64,000 nucleotides of DNA from Gambelia wislizenii (taxonomy: Eukaryota; Chordata; Lepidosauria; Squamata; Crotaphytidae), in the NCBI GenBank assembly GCA_030847615.1, contig JAUMIR010000005.1, positions 218,364,645 through 218,428,644 of the forward strand. Reading direction: 5' to 3'. The notes under the pieces are model-generated. The model saw only the letters and a program-made list of their open reading frames with translations. It did not search any database and was not told the DNA's origin. Positions 55,526-64,000 of this stretch are shown in pieces (the first letter of the stretch is position 1; every line of letters begins with the position of its first letter). The translations under genes were made by a program, and so were the position numbers.

Positions 55526-56110
55526 GGGCTTGGCTACACCAGAAAAAATAAAATAAAATAAAATTTAAAAAATGCAGACTCACCCCGTATCTGGTGCTGG
55601 CAGTCCAGACAACATATGGCTACTTCTGGGGAGGAATTACATATTTCTGCCCTTAACCCAACTTTGCTCCAAATTAAGCAAAGTCAGTGGAAGCTCCAGT
55701 GTGACCTCGGGTTCTTTTGCTGTCTGGGTAGCTGGATCAGGTTTGATTCGGCCCAATCCAGCTGCCCACATGCAAATACACCACCATCTCACCCTCCCCT
55801 GAGCAGCACAGGTAAGGGGATGGATCTCCATCGGATCTGCCACCGCTGCCTCTCTGGCCAAGTAGCTGTCTGCAAGAGCCTGGCCAGTACCAGCACTTCT
55901 GCTGAGGTCAAAATGGATGATCATTCAGGTACAGCGACCCCCTCCTTGTTGATCACATCTGTTGATAACTGCATCAGCCTTGCTGGCCTGTTCCCCACCC
56001 ACTCCAAAAAAGTCCACCAAGCAATAGGCCTGTGTGGACAACAATGGTTGTCACACTGGATGTAGTCCAGTGTGCATGGCCACCATTGTGGATGATCCAG
56101 GGCCTGTCTG
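55526..56110 (+). mobile_element. probable group 2 element, right end uncertain
   Basis: TTA (55523-55525) precedes GGGCTTGGCTACACC, which matches the group 2 termini. A matching right end (GGTGTAGNCAAGCCC) is not found before the L2 tail at 56115, so the extent is a guess. The moderately GC-rich interior includes a 149-codon frame without a domain. Confidence 0.4.
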
Positions 56111-56114
56111 GAGT

Positions 56115-56440
56115 ATAATGCTGAGAGCCTTTCAGGATCTGGCTCCACATTTATGGAACAGTCTTCCTTTGCACCTCTAGCTGGAGGAGGATCTTACCCG
56201 TTTCCATAAAAGGTTGAAGACCTTCCTCTTCAATTTGCCAGATTAAGCTGCTGGGTGTGCCTAAGGTGGCCAAGATGGGTAGTGACTGATAAGCTTTTTG
56301 TTTTTTAGCATGTTAGTATGCTATTTTAGTGTTTTAGCATTTTATAGTGTTGTGTTTTGTTTCATTTTTGACTATATATGCCTGATGTCCCACCCTTTGG
56401 TGGAAAGGGCATTATAAGTGAACATTATTATTTTTGCTGT
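56115..56440 (+). mobile_element. L2-type LINE 3' end
   Basis: The reading FQDLAPHLWNSLPLHL, a stop, then LEEDLTRFHKRLKTFLFNLP is the L2 C-terminus. The 3' UTR follows with CCTGATGTCCCACCCTTTGG and GGAAAGGGCATTATAAGTGA with a short ATT-rich tail. Confidence 0.8.
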
Positions 56441-56509
56441 GATAGTGCTGGTTGTTGTTCAAAAATTCAAGTGATACCAGAGTTAGGCAATGTAGCCCCA
56501 GGTCTGTGA

Positions 56510-57341
56510 ATCATAGAATCATAGAATTGTAGAGTTGGAAGAGACCACGAGGGCCATCCAGTCCAACCCCCTGCCACGCAGGAAATCTTGATCAAAGCAT
56601 CCCCAACAGATGGCCATCCAGCCTCTGTTTAAAGACCTCCAAGGAAGGAGACCCCACCACGCTCCGAGGGATTGTGTTCCACTGCCGAACAGCTCTTACT
56701 GTCAAAAAGTTCCTCCTAATGTTGAGGTGGAATCTCTGTTCCTGGAGCTTGCATCCATTTCTCCGTGTTCCAGTCTCTGGAGCAGCAGAAAACAAGCCTG
56801 CTCCATCCTCAACGTGACACCCCTTCAAATACTTAAACAGGGCTATCATATCACCTCTTAACCATCTTTTTTCCAGGCTAAACACACCCAGCTCCCTAAG
56901 TCTCTCGTCATATGGCATGGTTTCCAGGCCTTTCACCATTTTAGTTGCCCTTCTCTGAACATGCTCCAATTTGTCAATATCCTTTTTGAATTGTGGTGCC
57001 CAGAACTGGACACAGTATTCTAGGTGAGGTCTGACCAAGGCAGAATAGAGTGGCACTATTACTTCCCTTGATTTAGACACTATACTTCTATTGATACAGC
57101 CCAAAATCACATTGGCTTTTTTAGCTGCCGCATCACACTGTTGACTCATGTTCAACTTGTGGTCTACTAGGACTCCTAGATCACTTTCGCACGTAGTCTC
57201 ATTCAGCCAGGTCTCTCCCATCCTATATCTATGCATTTCATTTTTCTGCCCTAAGTGCAGTACTTTACATTTCTCCGTATTGAATTTCATTTTGTTAGCT
57301 TTGGCCCAGCTCCCCAGTCTATCCAGGTCATTCTGAATGAT
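56510..57341 (-). mobile_element. CR1 LINE, 5'-truncated, antisense
   Basis: It has the same subfamily features as 6384-7597 on the opposite strand: the ATTCTATGATTCATAG-type end at 56510, GGTTGGACTGGATGGCCCTC in the 3' UTR and an intact C-terminal coding region. It is truncated just after the FADD block, near 57341. Confidence 0.95.
56592..57290 (-). CDS. CR1 polymerase C-terminal region, 232 residues (truncated)
   Basis: An uninterrupted 232-codon frame begins at an internal MKFNTEKCKVLHLG and runs through [64 protein letters not shown] and the RQWNTIP/VFKQRLDGHL C-terminus. RT catalytic blocks are missing because the element is 5'-truncated, so it cannot be an active polymerase. By eye it differs from the equivalent part of 6406-7506 at about 17 of 232 residues. 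It has no host role. Confidence 0.92.
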   Translation of the reverse strand: MKFNTEKCKVLHLGQKNEMHRYRMGETWLNETTCESDLGVLVDHKLNMSQQCDAAAKKANVILGCINRSIVSKSREVIVPLYSALVRPHLEYCVQFWAPQFKKDIDKLEHVQRRATKMVKGLETMPYDERLRELGVFSLEKRWLRGDMIALFKYLKGCHVEDGAGLFSAAPETGTRRNGCKLQEQRFHLNIRRNFLTVRAVRQWNTIPRSVVGSPSLEVFKQRLDGHLLGML

Positions 57342-57761
57342 GTCAATAAAGAAATGGTCATACAGAGAAATAATTTTACTCTGGATTCACAAGCAGCACT
57401 GCAAATCCAAGAGCCTCAAAGTGCTATTTGCCATAAAATTCTTAGGGCAGAGAGTACTAGTGGGCCATGGCGGAAGTGGGAAAGGGCTCATTCTGGTGTG
57501 GTAAAGTGATATATACCCCCTTGAGCCATGAGGTGCCAGTTGCAGAAAGCCTGAGACCCAGAAAATTAAATGGACATTTTCAACAAAGGAATGTAGAATT
57601 TGCAGGGAAACTTGCTGACTTCTTTAGAAAAGAAGTACCACATTCTGAAAGGACATGTTGGGTGAAGTCATTTCAGGAATGAAGGCAAGACTTTCCTTTG
57701 TACTTCAGTTGTATACTTGATACCTGTCAAACAGCTCTGTGAAAGAGGATTTTCTGTTTTC
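57342..57761. other. no recognisable feature
   Basis: There is no repeat or coding signal. Confidence 0.45.
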
Positions 57762-57764
57762 TGA

Positions 57765-58382
57765 GGGGTTGTCTAGACAATGAAAATACTCCTCATACAA
57801 TTTGACTAGAATACCTTTTATCCCAATATGTTGTGAATAAGATTCGCAGTATTCAGAAGGAGGGGGCCTCAAAATTCCATTTACTAAGGGGGGAAAGCCT
57901 TCGTGGATTTCCCCAAGATTTTTTGAATAATGTGCAGGCTTGCGCATTATCACTTGTCTGGATGTCCAATTTGGGATGCTGAACATTCTTGGTGAGGGTG
58001 GAAGTGGAGAGCGGATTGGTAAACCGTGCAGTCGGTAGGCAGACTTGCCAGCAAGGAAGTGTCTGGAAGTGCCATTTTCAAGTTAGTTGCACTGAGGCAA
58101 CCAAAGAGCTTTTTATAAGCAGAAGGTCACACCTTGAGCACCTTTGACTTACAAGTAAACAAAAATATTGTGCAGTGGCGACAACACATGTGGAGAATAA
58201 TAACGTGCTACACTCCCAGCCACCAATCTTGATTTGCAGGCATGACTGTGTGTGTACTTTGAATGCGGATAGCTTTGCATACAGTAGATTTTGCCAAAAG
58301 ACCATGGAGACAAATGACCGCTGCTGTGAATTTGTGATAATGCACACCAATCTGCATTATATCTTCTCATCTAGACAACCCC
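57765..58382 (+). mobile_element. group 2 TIR element, best intact copy
   Basis: The ends GGGGTTGTCTAGAC and ATCTAGACAACCCC are near-perfect inverses. The 3-bp flanks are TGA and TAA (one mismatch). The interior order (GAAAATACTCCTCATA, AGTATTCAGAAGGAGG, ATCTTGATTTGCAGGCATG, GATAGCTTTGCAT) is shared with 4025. It is about 618 bp and encodes no transposase. Confidence 0.75.
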
Positions 58383-58792
58383 TAAATCCCTAATCATAAC
58401 GTCTCATGGAAAAGATGCATCCAAGATTTTGGAGACTCTTCATCATTTGTTGATATCATTCAAACCTTGTTATAACAAATCAAATACCTCCCTTCTCTGG
58501 AACATCATGAGATAAATGTGTGCCTTGTAACTTCTTTCTCAGTAGAAGAACAATGACAGATTGAGACATCATGGTGAATGTAGACTTCCTTAGTTTCTGA
58601 GAAGGTAACATGCTGGATGCAAATTTTGAGCAATATTACTTGTTCAGCTTTTGGAAAATTTCTGCAAAATATCTTTCTGTCTACCAGAGCTTTCAAAGTC
58701 ATCAACTCATTGCTGTGAAGCAGAATTTTCTTCAATGTTATCAGGGCAAGAAGCAGTTTGAACCTTGCTCTTGCCCTGTACACTGGGTAGTA

Positions 58793-58793
<1 letters not shown>
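58383..58793. other. no recognisable feature
   Basis: Nothing is recognised. Confidence 0.45.
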
Positions 58794-58825
<32 letters not shown>

Positions 58826-58859
58826 TTTATTTATACCCCGCCCCTCTGTTAAAACAATC
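58794..58859 (-). mobile_element. very short L2-type insertion with 8-bp target duplication
   Basis: (AAT)n plus AAATTTATTTATACCCCGCC and CCTCTGTTAAAACAATC is only the last ~66 bp of an L2, antisense. GGTAGTAG flanks it on both sides (58786-58793 and 58860-58867), a clean target-site duplication. Confidence 0.85.
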
Positions 58860-58950
58860 GGTAGTAGTTCCTTTAAAAAGCCCTGCTTTAAAGGTAGTAG
58901 TTCCTTTAAAAAGCCCTGCTTTAAATTTTCCTTTAAAAAGCCCTGCTTTA
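58860..58950. repeat. 33-bp tandem repeat, about 2.8 units
   Basis: Units at 58860-58892, 58893-58925 and a partial one at 58926-58950 share TTCCTTTAAAAAGCCCTGCT. The first two are identical. The unit is 11 codons, so the minus-strand frame reads a regular FKAGLFKGTTT repeat, but this follows from the period and is not evidence of a protein. Confidence 0.9.
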
Positions 58951-61303
58951 TTGCTCAGATTCAAATGGCCACTTTCTTTATGTGATTGAAAGTTTTGATT
59001 TGGGAACTCCTTGTGTTTCAAAGAGTAACTAGCTGGTTTGGTGTGTTTTTTAAGTGTCCCTGGTCCTTTAAGAATGCAGTTTCACTTGTGCACTGACTCT
59101 GGGTGCTGATTAGTTATTTATTACCAAGGGAAAAAAACACAAGTCAGAAAAGAAGACAAAGGAGAGTTATTGACTTTTCTGTATGCAAATAGCATAGCTG
59201 GTGTAATCGAAGCAAGTGAAGCAGCTGCAATCTGTCTTGCTCTGAACGTGATATCAGTCCAGGCTTCTCTGCTTTATCAGTGCTAGGGGAAAAAATGCAA
59301 CCTGTTTAAGGATGCTGCTAACACTTTGCATTTCATACAGTGTAATACCTCTATCAGATACCTTCTGAGAAATTTGCAGCCGGAGGCAGCCTCTTGGATG
59401 GAGAAGTCCAAGCCACAATCAGCCTCTTAGTTTTCATTTTGTTTTGCCAGAGAAATACTTTTGGGGTGAGGGAGGGGGGCATTCTAAGAATCAGGGAGAT
59501 ACTTTTTCTCTGTATGCTCTGTTCTTTGACACACATCGCTACTTGTTTAATATGCATTGAACATATTACACTTGCAGCATTTGTGGCATGTAAAACCAGA
59601 ATGTTACACTGCTGAAAACTATTCCAGACTTTTTGTTCCTCTGCTTGCCCGTAATCCTTCTTGCTAAAAATGTCACAATCCCCTCTCATGGGAGAACAAC
59701 GAACACAGAATCCAAAGATACAAATCAAAGATCAAATTCCCAGTTGCTGAATTCCAAGTCACACTTTCTTCTTCTTCTCTCCTTCAGTTTCCTACCTCAC
59801 ATTCCCCATGTTCCCTAAAATAAGGTGATGATGTCTCTGTTAATTCTCCTTGACCCCTCAGCAGTTTTAATAACTTCAGTCATGGTGTGAATAGGGTTCT
59901 GGTTGCCAAGTCAAGCATGCCAAATGCAAGGCTGGTCCTGTGTAATTCTGTGTCCTCCCCTCACCCATCATCTGAGGAGGGCCACAGCTGCTGCTGCATA
60001 CTGGTGGTAATGGGGGGAGCAGGGAGGCAACTGAGATTATAAAGAAGCAGCTGGTTTGTGGCTATGGGGCAAAGATATGAGGGTGTGCTTGCAGATGCAG
60101 GGTGTGCTTGCAGCCTTCTCTCTTTACCTCCCCTCTAAGCCCAGCCCAATGAAATTTTTGTCTTGACTGCCTCCCCCTCTTTTCCCTCCCCCATTGGTAA
60201 GCAGCAGCAGTAACGGCCCCTTCTAGGAGGAGATTTTGGATGGGTTGGTGTCTGAATAAACATACTTAGGGTTATACTGTAGAAACTGTTTTATCTGGAA
60301 CCAGTGGTGGCACTAGAGGGGTGTACAGAGTCCAAACTGCACCAGGTGACACCATCGGAGGGAGAGGTTATTCCAGCCTTAGTAATGCCACAGCCTGGCA
60401 CTAAAAGGACATCACACTTCATGCCTTTCGGCCGTCTCTGGGGAGGGTTTCCCACAAAAGATATAGAAGATATCTTCCTCCTGGTCACCAACTGCCTAAC
60501 CTCCAAAGGCAGGAGAACCCCAGCTGGAATCTTTAAGAGCTGGTGTTTTCATATGGTTTGGCTCATTGGAACTTATTCTCCAGTAAGCATGCTTTGAACA
60601 GCACTGTTATTTTCTCATGTGTCTGGTAGATGATCTGATTATCTTTTTTCCCTTTTACTGTTGCTGTTTTAGCTGTTATTTAATGCACTGGATTTATTTG
60701 TTTCTTTTAAAAAAAAACCTTTGCTATTGTATTGTATTGCTTTGTATTGTCTGTTTTAATTAGCAGCTGCCTTGGAGATTTTATAACAGAAAGATAATCT
60801 CTTTCCATCAACTTCTGACAATCATTTTTTTATGATATACTGTACAGTATGCCAGGGAAAAAAGTGAATGTTCCCCGTGCCAACAGGGGTGGTTTCAACA
60901 TCTAGCATAGTTAGACAAATGCCAGGAAACCATTCAGAAACTCTTCATATGTTCCCCCCAAATTCCTACTCTATGGCCTCGTCATGCTGTGATGGAGACA
61001 CTGGGCTCTCAATGACTGCCAGGAGAGCACAAACTCTGCAGGTTCTCCCAAGCTGATAAGAAATCAAGTATGGTTCTGGTGGAAGATTGTATTTCTTCTA
61101 CCTGAGGACCACCCAGCTAAACACCAATAGCTCATCATCACAATGTTGGCTATCAAATGATGAACTGATCACATCAAGAATGGACACAATGATGGAATGA
61201 AGGACAAATTGTAATCTGCATCAATGGAGGGACTATTTAAACTGATGAATGCATAGATCTTCAAGATAACTTCTTCCCTTTCTCTATCCTGCCTTCTCTA
61301 AAA
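58951..61303. other. no gene; possible LINE tail and a short direct repeat
   Basis: A GGGTGTGCTTGCAG duplication lies at about 60081-60112. 60690-60800 (GTATTGTATTGC, CTGCCTTGGAGATTTTATAA) may be an eroded L2 3' tail. A 124-codon antisense frame at 59354-59728 has no domain. Confidence 0.4.
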
Positions 61304-61446
61304 TAGACTCCTTCTTTGGAGATTTTTAAACAGAGGCTGGATGGCCATCTATTGAGAATGATTTGATTGTGTATTCCTGCATGGCAGGGGGTTGGACTAG
61401 ATGGCCCTTGTGGTGTCTTCCAACTCTATGCTTCTATGATACTATG
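61304..61446 (+). mobile_element. CR1 LINE 3' tail, 143 bp
   Basis: TTTAAACAGAGGCTGGATGG, GGGGTTGGACTAGATGGCCC and CTTCTATGATACTATGA are the CR1 end. A group 1 palindrome begins five bases after its end. Confidence 0.9.
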
Positions 61447-61451
61447 ACTTT

Positions 61452-61779
61452 GGACTTTTTTGAACGGTCAAAAATAACGCAAGCAGCCTCATCATGCTGC
61501 GAGGCTGCTGCGCTGCAGAGCGTCGGTTTCGGATGACGCTCTCCCCTGCTGGTACTGTTGCGGTACCACAGGGAGATTTGAGCGTCGTATTTCGTCGATT
61601 TTTACTCACGAAAGTTGATCGTGATTAAAAACCAATGAAATATGATGCTCAAATCTCTCCGTGGTACCGCAACAGTACCGGCAGGGGAGAGCGTCATCCA
61701 AAACCGATGCTCTACAGTGCAGCAGCCTCGCAACGCGACGAGGCTGCTTGCGTTATTTTTGACATGTCCGAAAAAGTCC
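61452..61779. mobile_element. group 1 fold-back element, 328-bp palindrome, second copy
   Basis: The termini are GGACTTTTTTGAACGG and ATGTCCGAAAAAGTCC. The outer arms share AACGCAAGCAGCCTC with its inverse. TTTCGGATGACG is at 61527-61538. The loop region AAAGTTGAT is the reverse complement of the loop of the copy at 19324, so the two are inserted in opposite orientations. The arms have diverged more than in the first copy. Flanks TTT and TTG match at two of three bases. Confidence 0.88.
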
Positions 61780-62075
61780 TTGCTCTGAAAAGAGAATGCA
61801 CAATGTGCATCTGTCTATATTTATGAATAGCAGAGATGGATAACTGTTGAGGGGCACATTTTTGCCTCCAATGCTCTCTAGGGTCTTTGAGGACATTTTA
61901 AGTGCTTTGGGGGAGTGCTTCCCTTAGGCTGTGTTAGGTCCAGGGGAGGCCTTCTTTACAACTGAAAGTAACCTGGAATTCACTTCTGGTTCACTTCCTG
62001 TTTTAAAAGAAGAGTCCTGGGCCTAAAAAAGCTGGGGGAGGGGGCACTAACGTTTGTAAAAACTGACCCCATGCC
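61780..62075. other. no recognisable feature
   Basis: Nothing is recognised. Confidence 0.45.
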
Positions 62076-62820
62076 CATACCCTCTAACATTTCACAGGTG
62101 AAAACTGGGACCCGTGTGGCTAAACATCAGATTGGGGTCAAGATGGCAAACGTTATTGATGAAAAAGAACACACAAGCTAGGAGAGGCTGCAGCAGTTTG
62201 GTTTTGACAGAGCCTACTGCGAAGGGCAAGATTCCTCCCCCTGCCTCCCCCCCTGCTGAGTGCAAACTACTTTTGCCATTTTAATTCAGTTTGCAGCAAC
62301 TGAAGTAAACTGAGGATGGAGAGGAAAGTGAGAGGAGGAGGAGGAAACTTGAACATTTTAAAAGCAGCTGAAAAATTGGGACGACAGAACATTAACAGAG
62401 GGGCTGTCCAAACGGTGAAAATAATTCTGGGGCAAACACCCCAGAACCTCCATCTTGGATTTTCGATTTAGCGAGCAAACGATCATGCAACAAAACAGTC
62501 TTTTTCTTTTCTTTTTAAAATTTATTTAGCTGGAATATCACACTTTTGCGCCTTAGATATGCTTTTTTTAAAAAAAAAATGGTTTGGTGGTAGCAACTGG
62601 TAAAAATAAATATGCGAGTTGCGGCTGCCATCTTGAATCACAGGCATGCCCATTGGGACAGCAAAAGCAGATAGCCTTGTACGCCTGCAATTTTGCAAAA
62701 CACCATTAGGACAGGTCAATCCTGCTTTGAATTTGCATGTGTATGCATCAATTCATATTTCCCCCCTCATATAGATTAGCCCAGAGACAGTCCCTGCCAA
62801 ACTGGGATATTTGGAGTGTA
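62076..62820 (+). repeat. interspersed repeat, copy 2 of the 11357 family, split by a group 2 element
   Basis: 62076-62399 aligns with 11357-11690 (AACATTTCACAGGTGAAAAC, AAGATGGCAAACGTTATTGA, CTAGGAGAGGCTGCAGCAGT). The right remainder at 62783-62820 (CAGTCCCTGCCAAACTGGGA) matches 11698-11735. The interval between is a group 2 insertion. Confidence 0.7.
62400..62782 (+). mobile_element. group 2 TIR element, internally deleted (383 bp)
   Basis: Left end GGGGCTGTCCAAACGGTGAA; right end ATATAGATTAGCCC. A perfect 3-bp duplication AGA flanks it (62397-62399 and 62783-62785). The 3' two-thirds match 4290-4640 (TGGAATATCACACTTT, CCTTAGATATG, GCAAAAGCAGATAGC). About 250 bp of the 5' interior present in the 57765 copy is missing. 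A local hairpin, TTCTGGGG with CCCCAGAA, follows the left end. Confidence 0.75.
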
Positions 62821-63174
62821 TGTGTGTCTCCTAGAGGCATTTTTTACTCCTTGGGGGTCTTGGGGACCACAGATACAACTCTGGGGCTGCATGCAGCTCA
62901 CAAGCCATATTTTGCCCATCCATGATGTATAGGTAGAGATTATAAATGTTGGCTCTGAACAGAGAAGTCCCAGTATCCAGACAGCTGTAATAACCCCCAT
63001 CCCATCCTGGCTCCAAGGGAGGAACTAGGAGAGGGGAATATTTGCCCTAGAGTCCCTAAAACCTGATGCCAGGCCTGTTGCCATAGCTTGGTTTGTAACT
63101 GTTGGATGTTCATCGGAGTTTTAGTTCATTTATTACCGGTGCTAAGGCGAATTACTATGAGAAATAATTGAAAG
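62821..63174. other. no recognisable feature
   Basis: Short frames without domains. Confidence 0.45.
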
Positions 63175-63365
63175 GAGACAGTGTGGCATAACGATTCATG
63201 TGGGATCTTGGATATCTAGGTTCAAGGCCCCATTCACATCCAGTCACTCTATCTTAACCTGACCTACTTTACAAGGTTGTTATGAGGATAAAAGTGCTGA
63301 GCGAAGATCCATGTGTGCCCTTCCCCTGAGCAATTTGGAAGAAAAGCTGTGGAGAAATGTAACTA
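63175..63365 (+). mobile_element. MIR-like tRNA-SINE, sense, eroded
   Basis: GACAGTGTGGCATAACGATT (A-box region), a B-box-like GGTTCAAGGCCCC, CCAGTCACTCTATCTTAACC, TGACCTACTTTACAAGGTTG and TTATGAGGATAAAA follow the order of the LF/MIR-type SINE. The 3' end near 63360 is unclear. Confidence 0.7.
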
Positions 63366-63394
63366 ACTACCAATTTCTAAATGAATATTATGAA

Positions 63395-63535
63395 AATCCA
63401 TAGTTTTTCCTTGTTTTTTTTCCGGGCTGTGAGATTGTATTCTGGAATAGTTTCTTTCTACAGCCCAGAAAAAAACCAAGGAAAATCTATGGATGCCGGC
63501 CGTGAAAGCTTTTAACTTCACAAAATCCATAGTGC
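63395..63535. mobile_element. Penelope-like 3' region with a terminal hairpin
   Basis: CCATAGTTTTTCCTTG (63399) and CAAGGAAAATCTATGG (63477) face each other across GGGCTGTGAGATTGTATTCT and GGAATAGTTTCTTTCT. The latter is shared with the Penelope end at 41945-41985. GCCGGCCGTGAAAGC follows at about 63496. Confidence 0.6.
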
Positions 63536-64000
63536 TCTCAATAAGCACATGATGGTCTGGATGACTAAAATGTAGTAGATTTTGGATGGATAGAGTAAGC
63601 CACAATGTTCAGCCCAATTTGGATGAATAAACTGAGAACTAATTGAGCCAGAATATCCAACTCGTGTTCTAGGATGCTGTTTGTCCCCCATCCAGTCACC
63701 TTTCCCTTAGTTTGGGAGTTAAATCCATGAGAGAAAGTTCCACATTCTTGCAATTGCAAGATGTGCACCCAGAGGAAGCTTGAATGAAAAGAAACCTGTG
63801 ATAATCAGGCTTTTTGCATATTTGATCTAACTTAAAAGCAATTTGCCCTGACTGTATGGCTGCTGCCCTTCAGCTCCCATTGACTGTGAACATCTGAGTG
63901 GTTCAGCTTTACACTACATGCATTGAGGGTCAAGGAAAGCACATTGCCTATTCACAGAGGTGGCCCATTTCCTGGGAGATTGAAAGACTGCTGGTTGGCA
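63531..64000. other. no recognisable feature
   Basis: No gene or repeat signal up to the end of the window. Confidence 0.45.

Noticed and set aside
58827..59021. Minus-strand frame with regular FKAGLFKGTTT repeats
   Set aside because: The periodicity comes from a 33-bp tandem duplication, with no flanking domain or other coding sign.
1..64000. CRISPR array, prokaryotic operon or phage features
   Set aside because: The sequence is clearly vertebrate: LINE, SINE and microsatellite content, no dense coding, and no direct-repeat/spacer pattern.

Overview
The window looks like 64 kb of intergenic or deep-intronic DNA from a squamate reptile (probably a lizard). I infer this from the repeat mix: CR1 LINEs ending in the TCTATGATTCTATGA tail, several L2-type LINEs, Penelope-like elements, tRNA/MIR-type SINEs, a Ty1/copia fragment, hAT and Tigger-type DNA transposons, and many short inverted-repeat elements. 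I found no host protein-coding exon, rRNA or stand-alone tRNA gene that I can support. Nearly every long open frame lies inside a transposable element or is open by chance.

Layout. 1-5 kb: TIR elements with GGGCTTGTCTAGATG-like ends (called group 2 below), one interrupted by an L2 tail. 6.4-7.9 kb: a CR1 LINE with an open 366-codon reverse-transcriptase frame inserted into a fold-back element (group 1). 11-15 kb: a two-copy repeat, two group 2 elements (one split by an L2), a group 1 element and a MITE. 17-24 kb: a SINE, a hAT element directly abutting a 329-bp near-perfect palindrome, a group 2 element, an antisense L2 and a Tigger fragment. 26-32 kb: LINE tails, a degenerate LINE with a C-terminal zinc-finger-like motif, two SINE relics and half of a fold-back. 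33-40 kb: MITEs, the copia RT fragment and SINE scraps. 40.7-42.6 kb: two Penelope 3' regions, each interrupted by a younger insertion. 44.1 kb: an antisense tRNA-SINE. 46.8-48.7 kb: a Tigger-like element split by a 1.56-kb hAT element that carries a 103-bp tandem repeat. 50-58 kb: an L2 with an insertion, a Penelope element split by a CR1, MITEs, an L2 tail, a second long CR1 and a group 2 element. 58.8 kb: a tiny L2 insertion with target-site duplication. 61-63.5 kb: a CR1 tail followed by a palindrome, a repeat split by a group 2 element, a SINE and a Penelope relic.

The main observation is a family of fold-back elements, group 1, at 6366, 14121, 19324, 31640, 40706, 61452 and probably 55204. 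Its members share a GGASWTTWTCRGA-like terminus and, in most copies, a TTTCGGATGACG-like landmark about 65-85 bp inside the end and a central TATTCACGA-type hairpin. Three-base target duplications are visible at the best-preserved copies. A second observation is the number of nested insertions, which gives a relative age order for the transposon families. Family names come from motif recognition by eye. No database search was possible.
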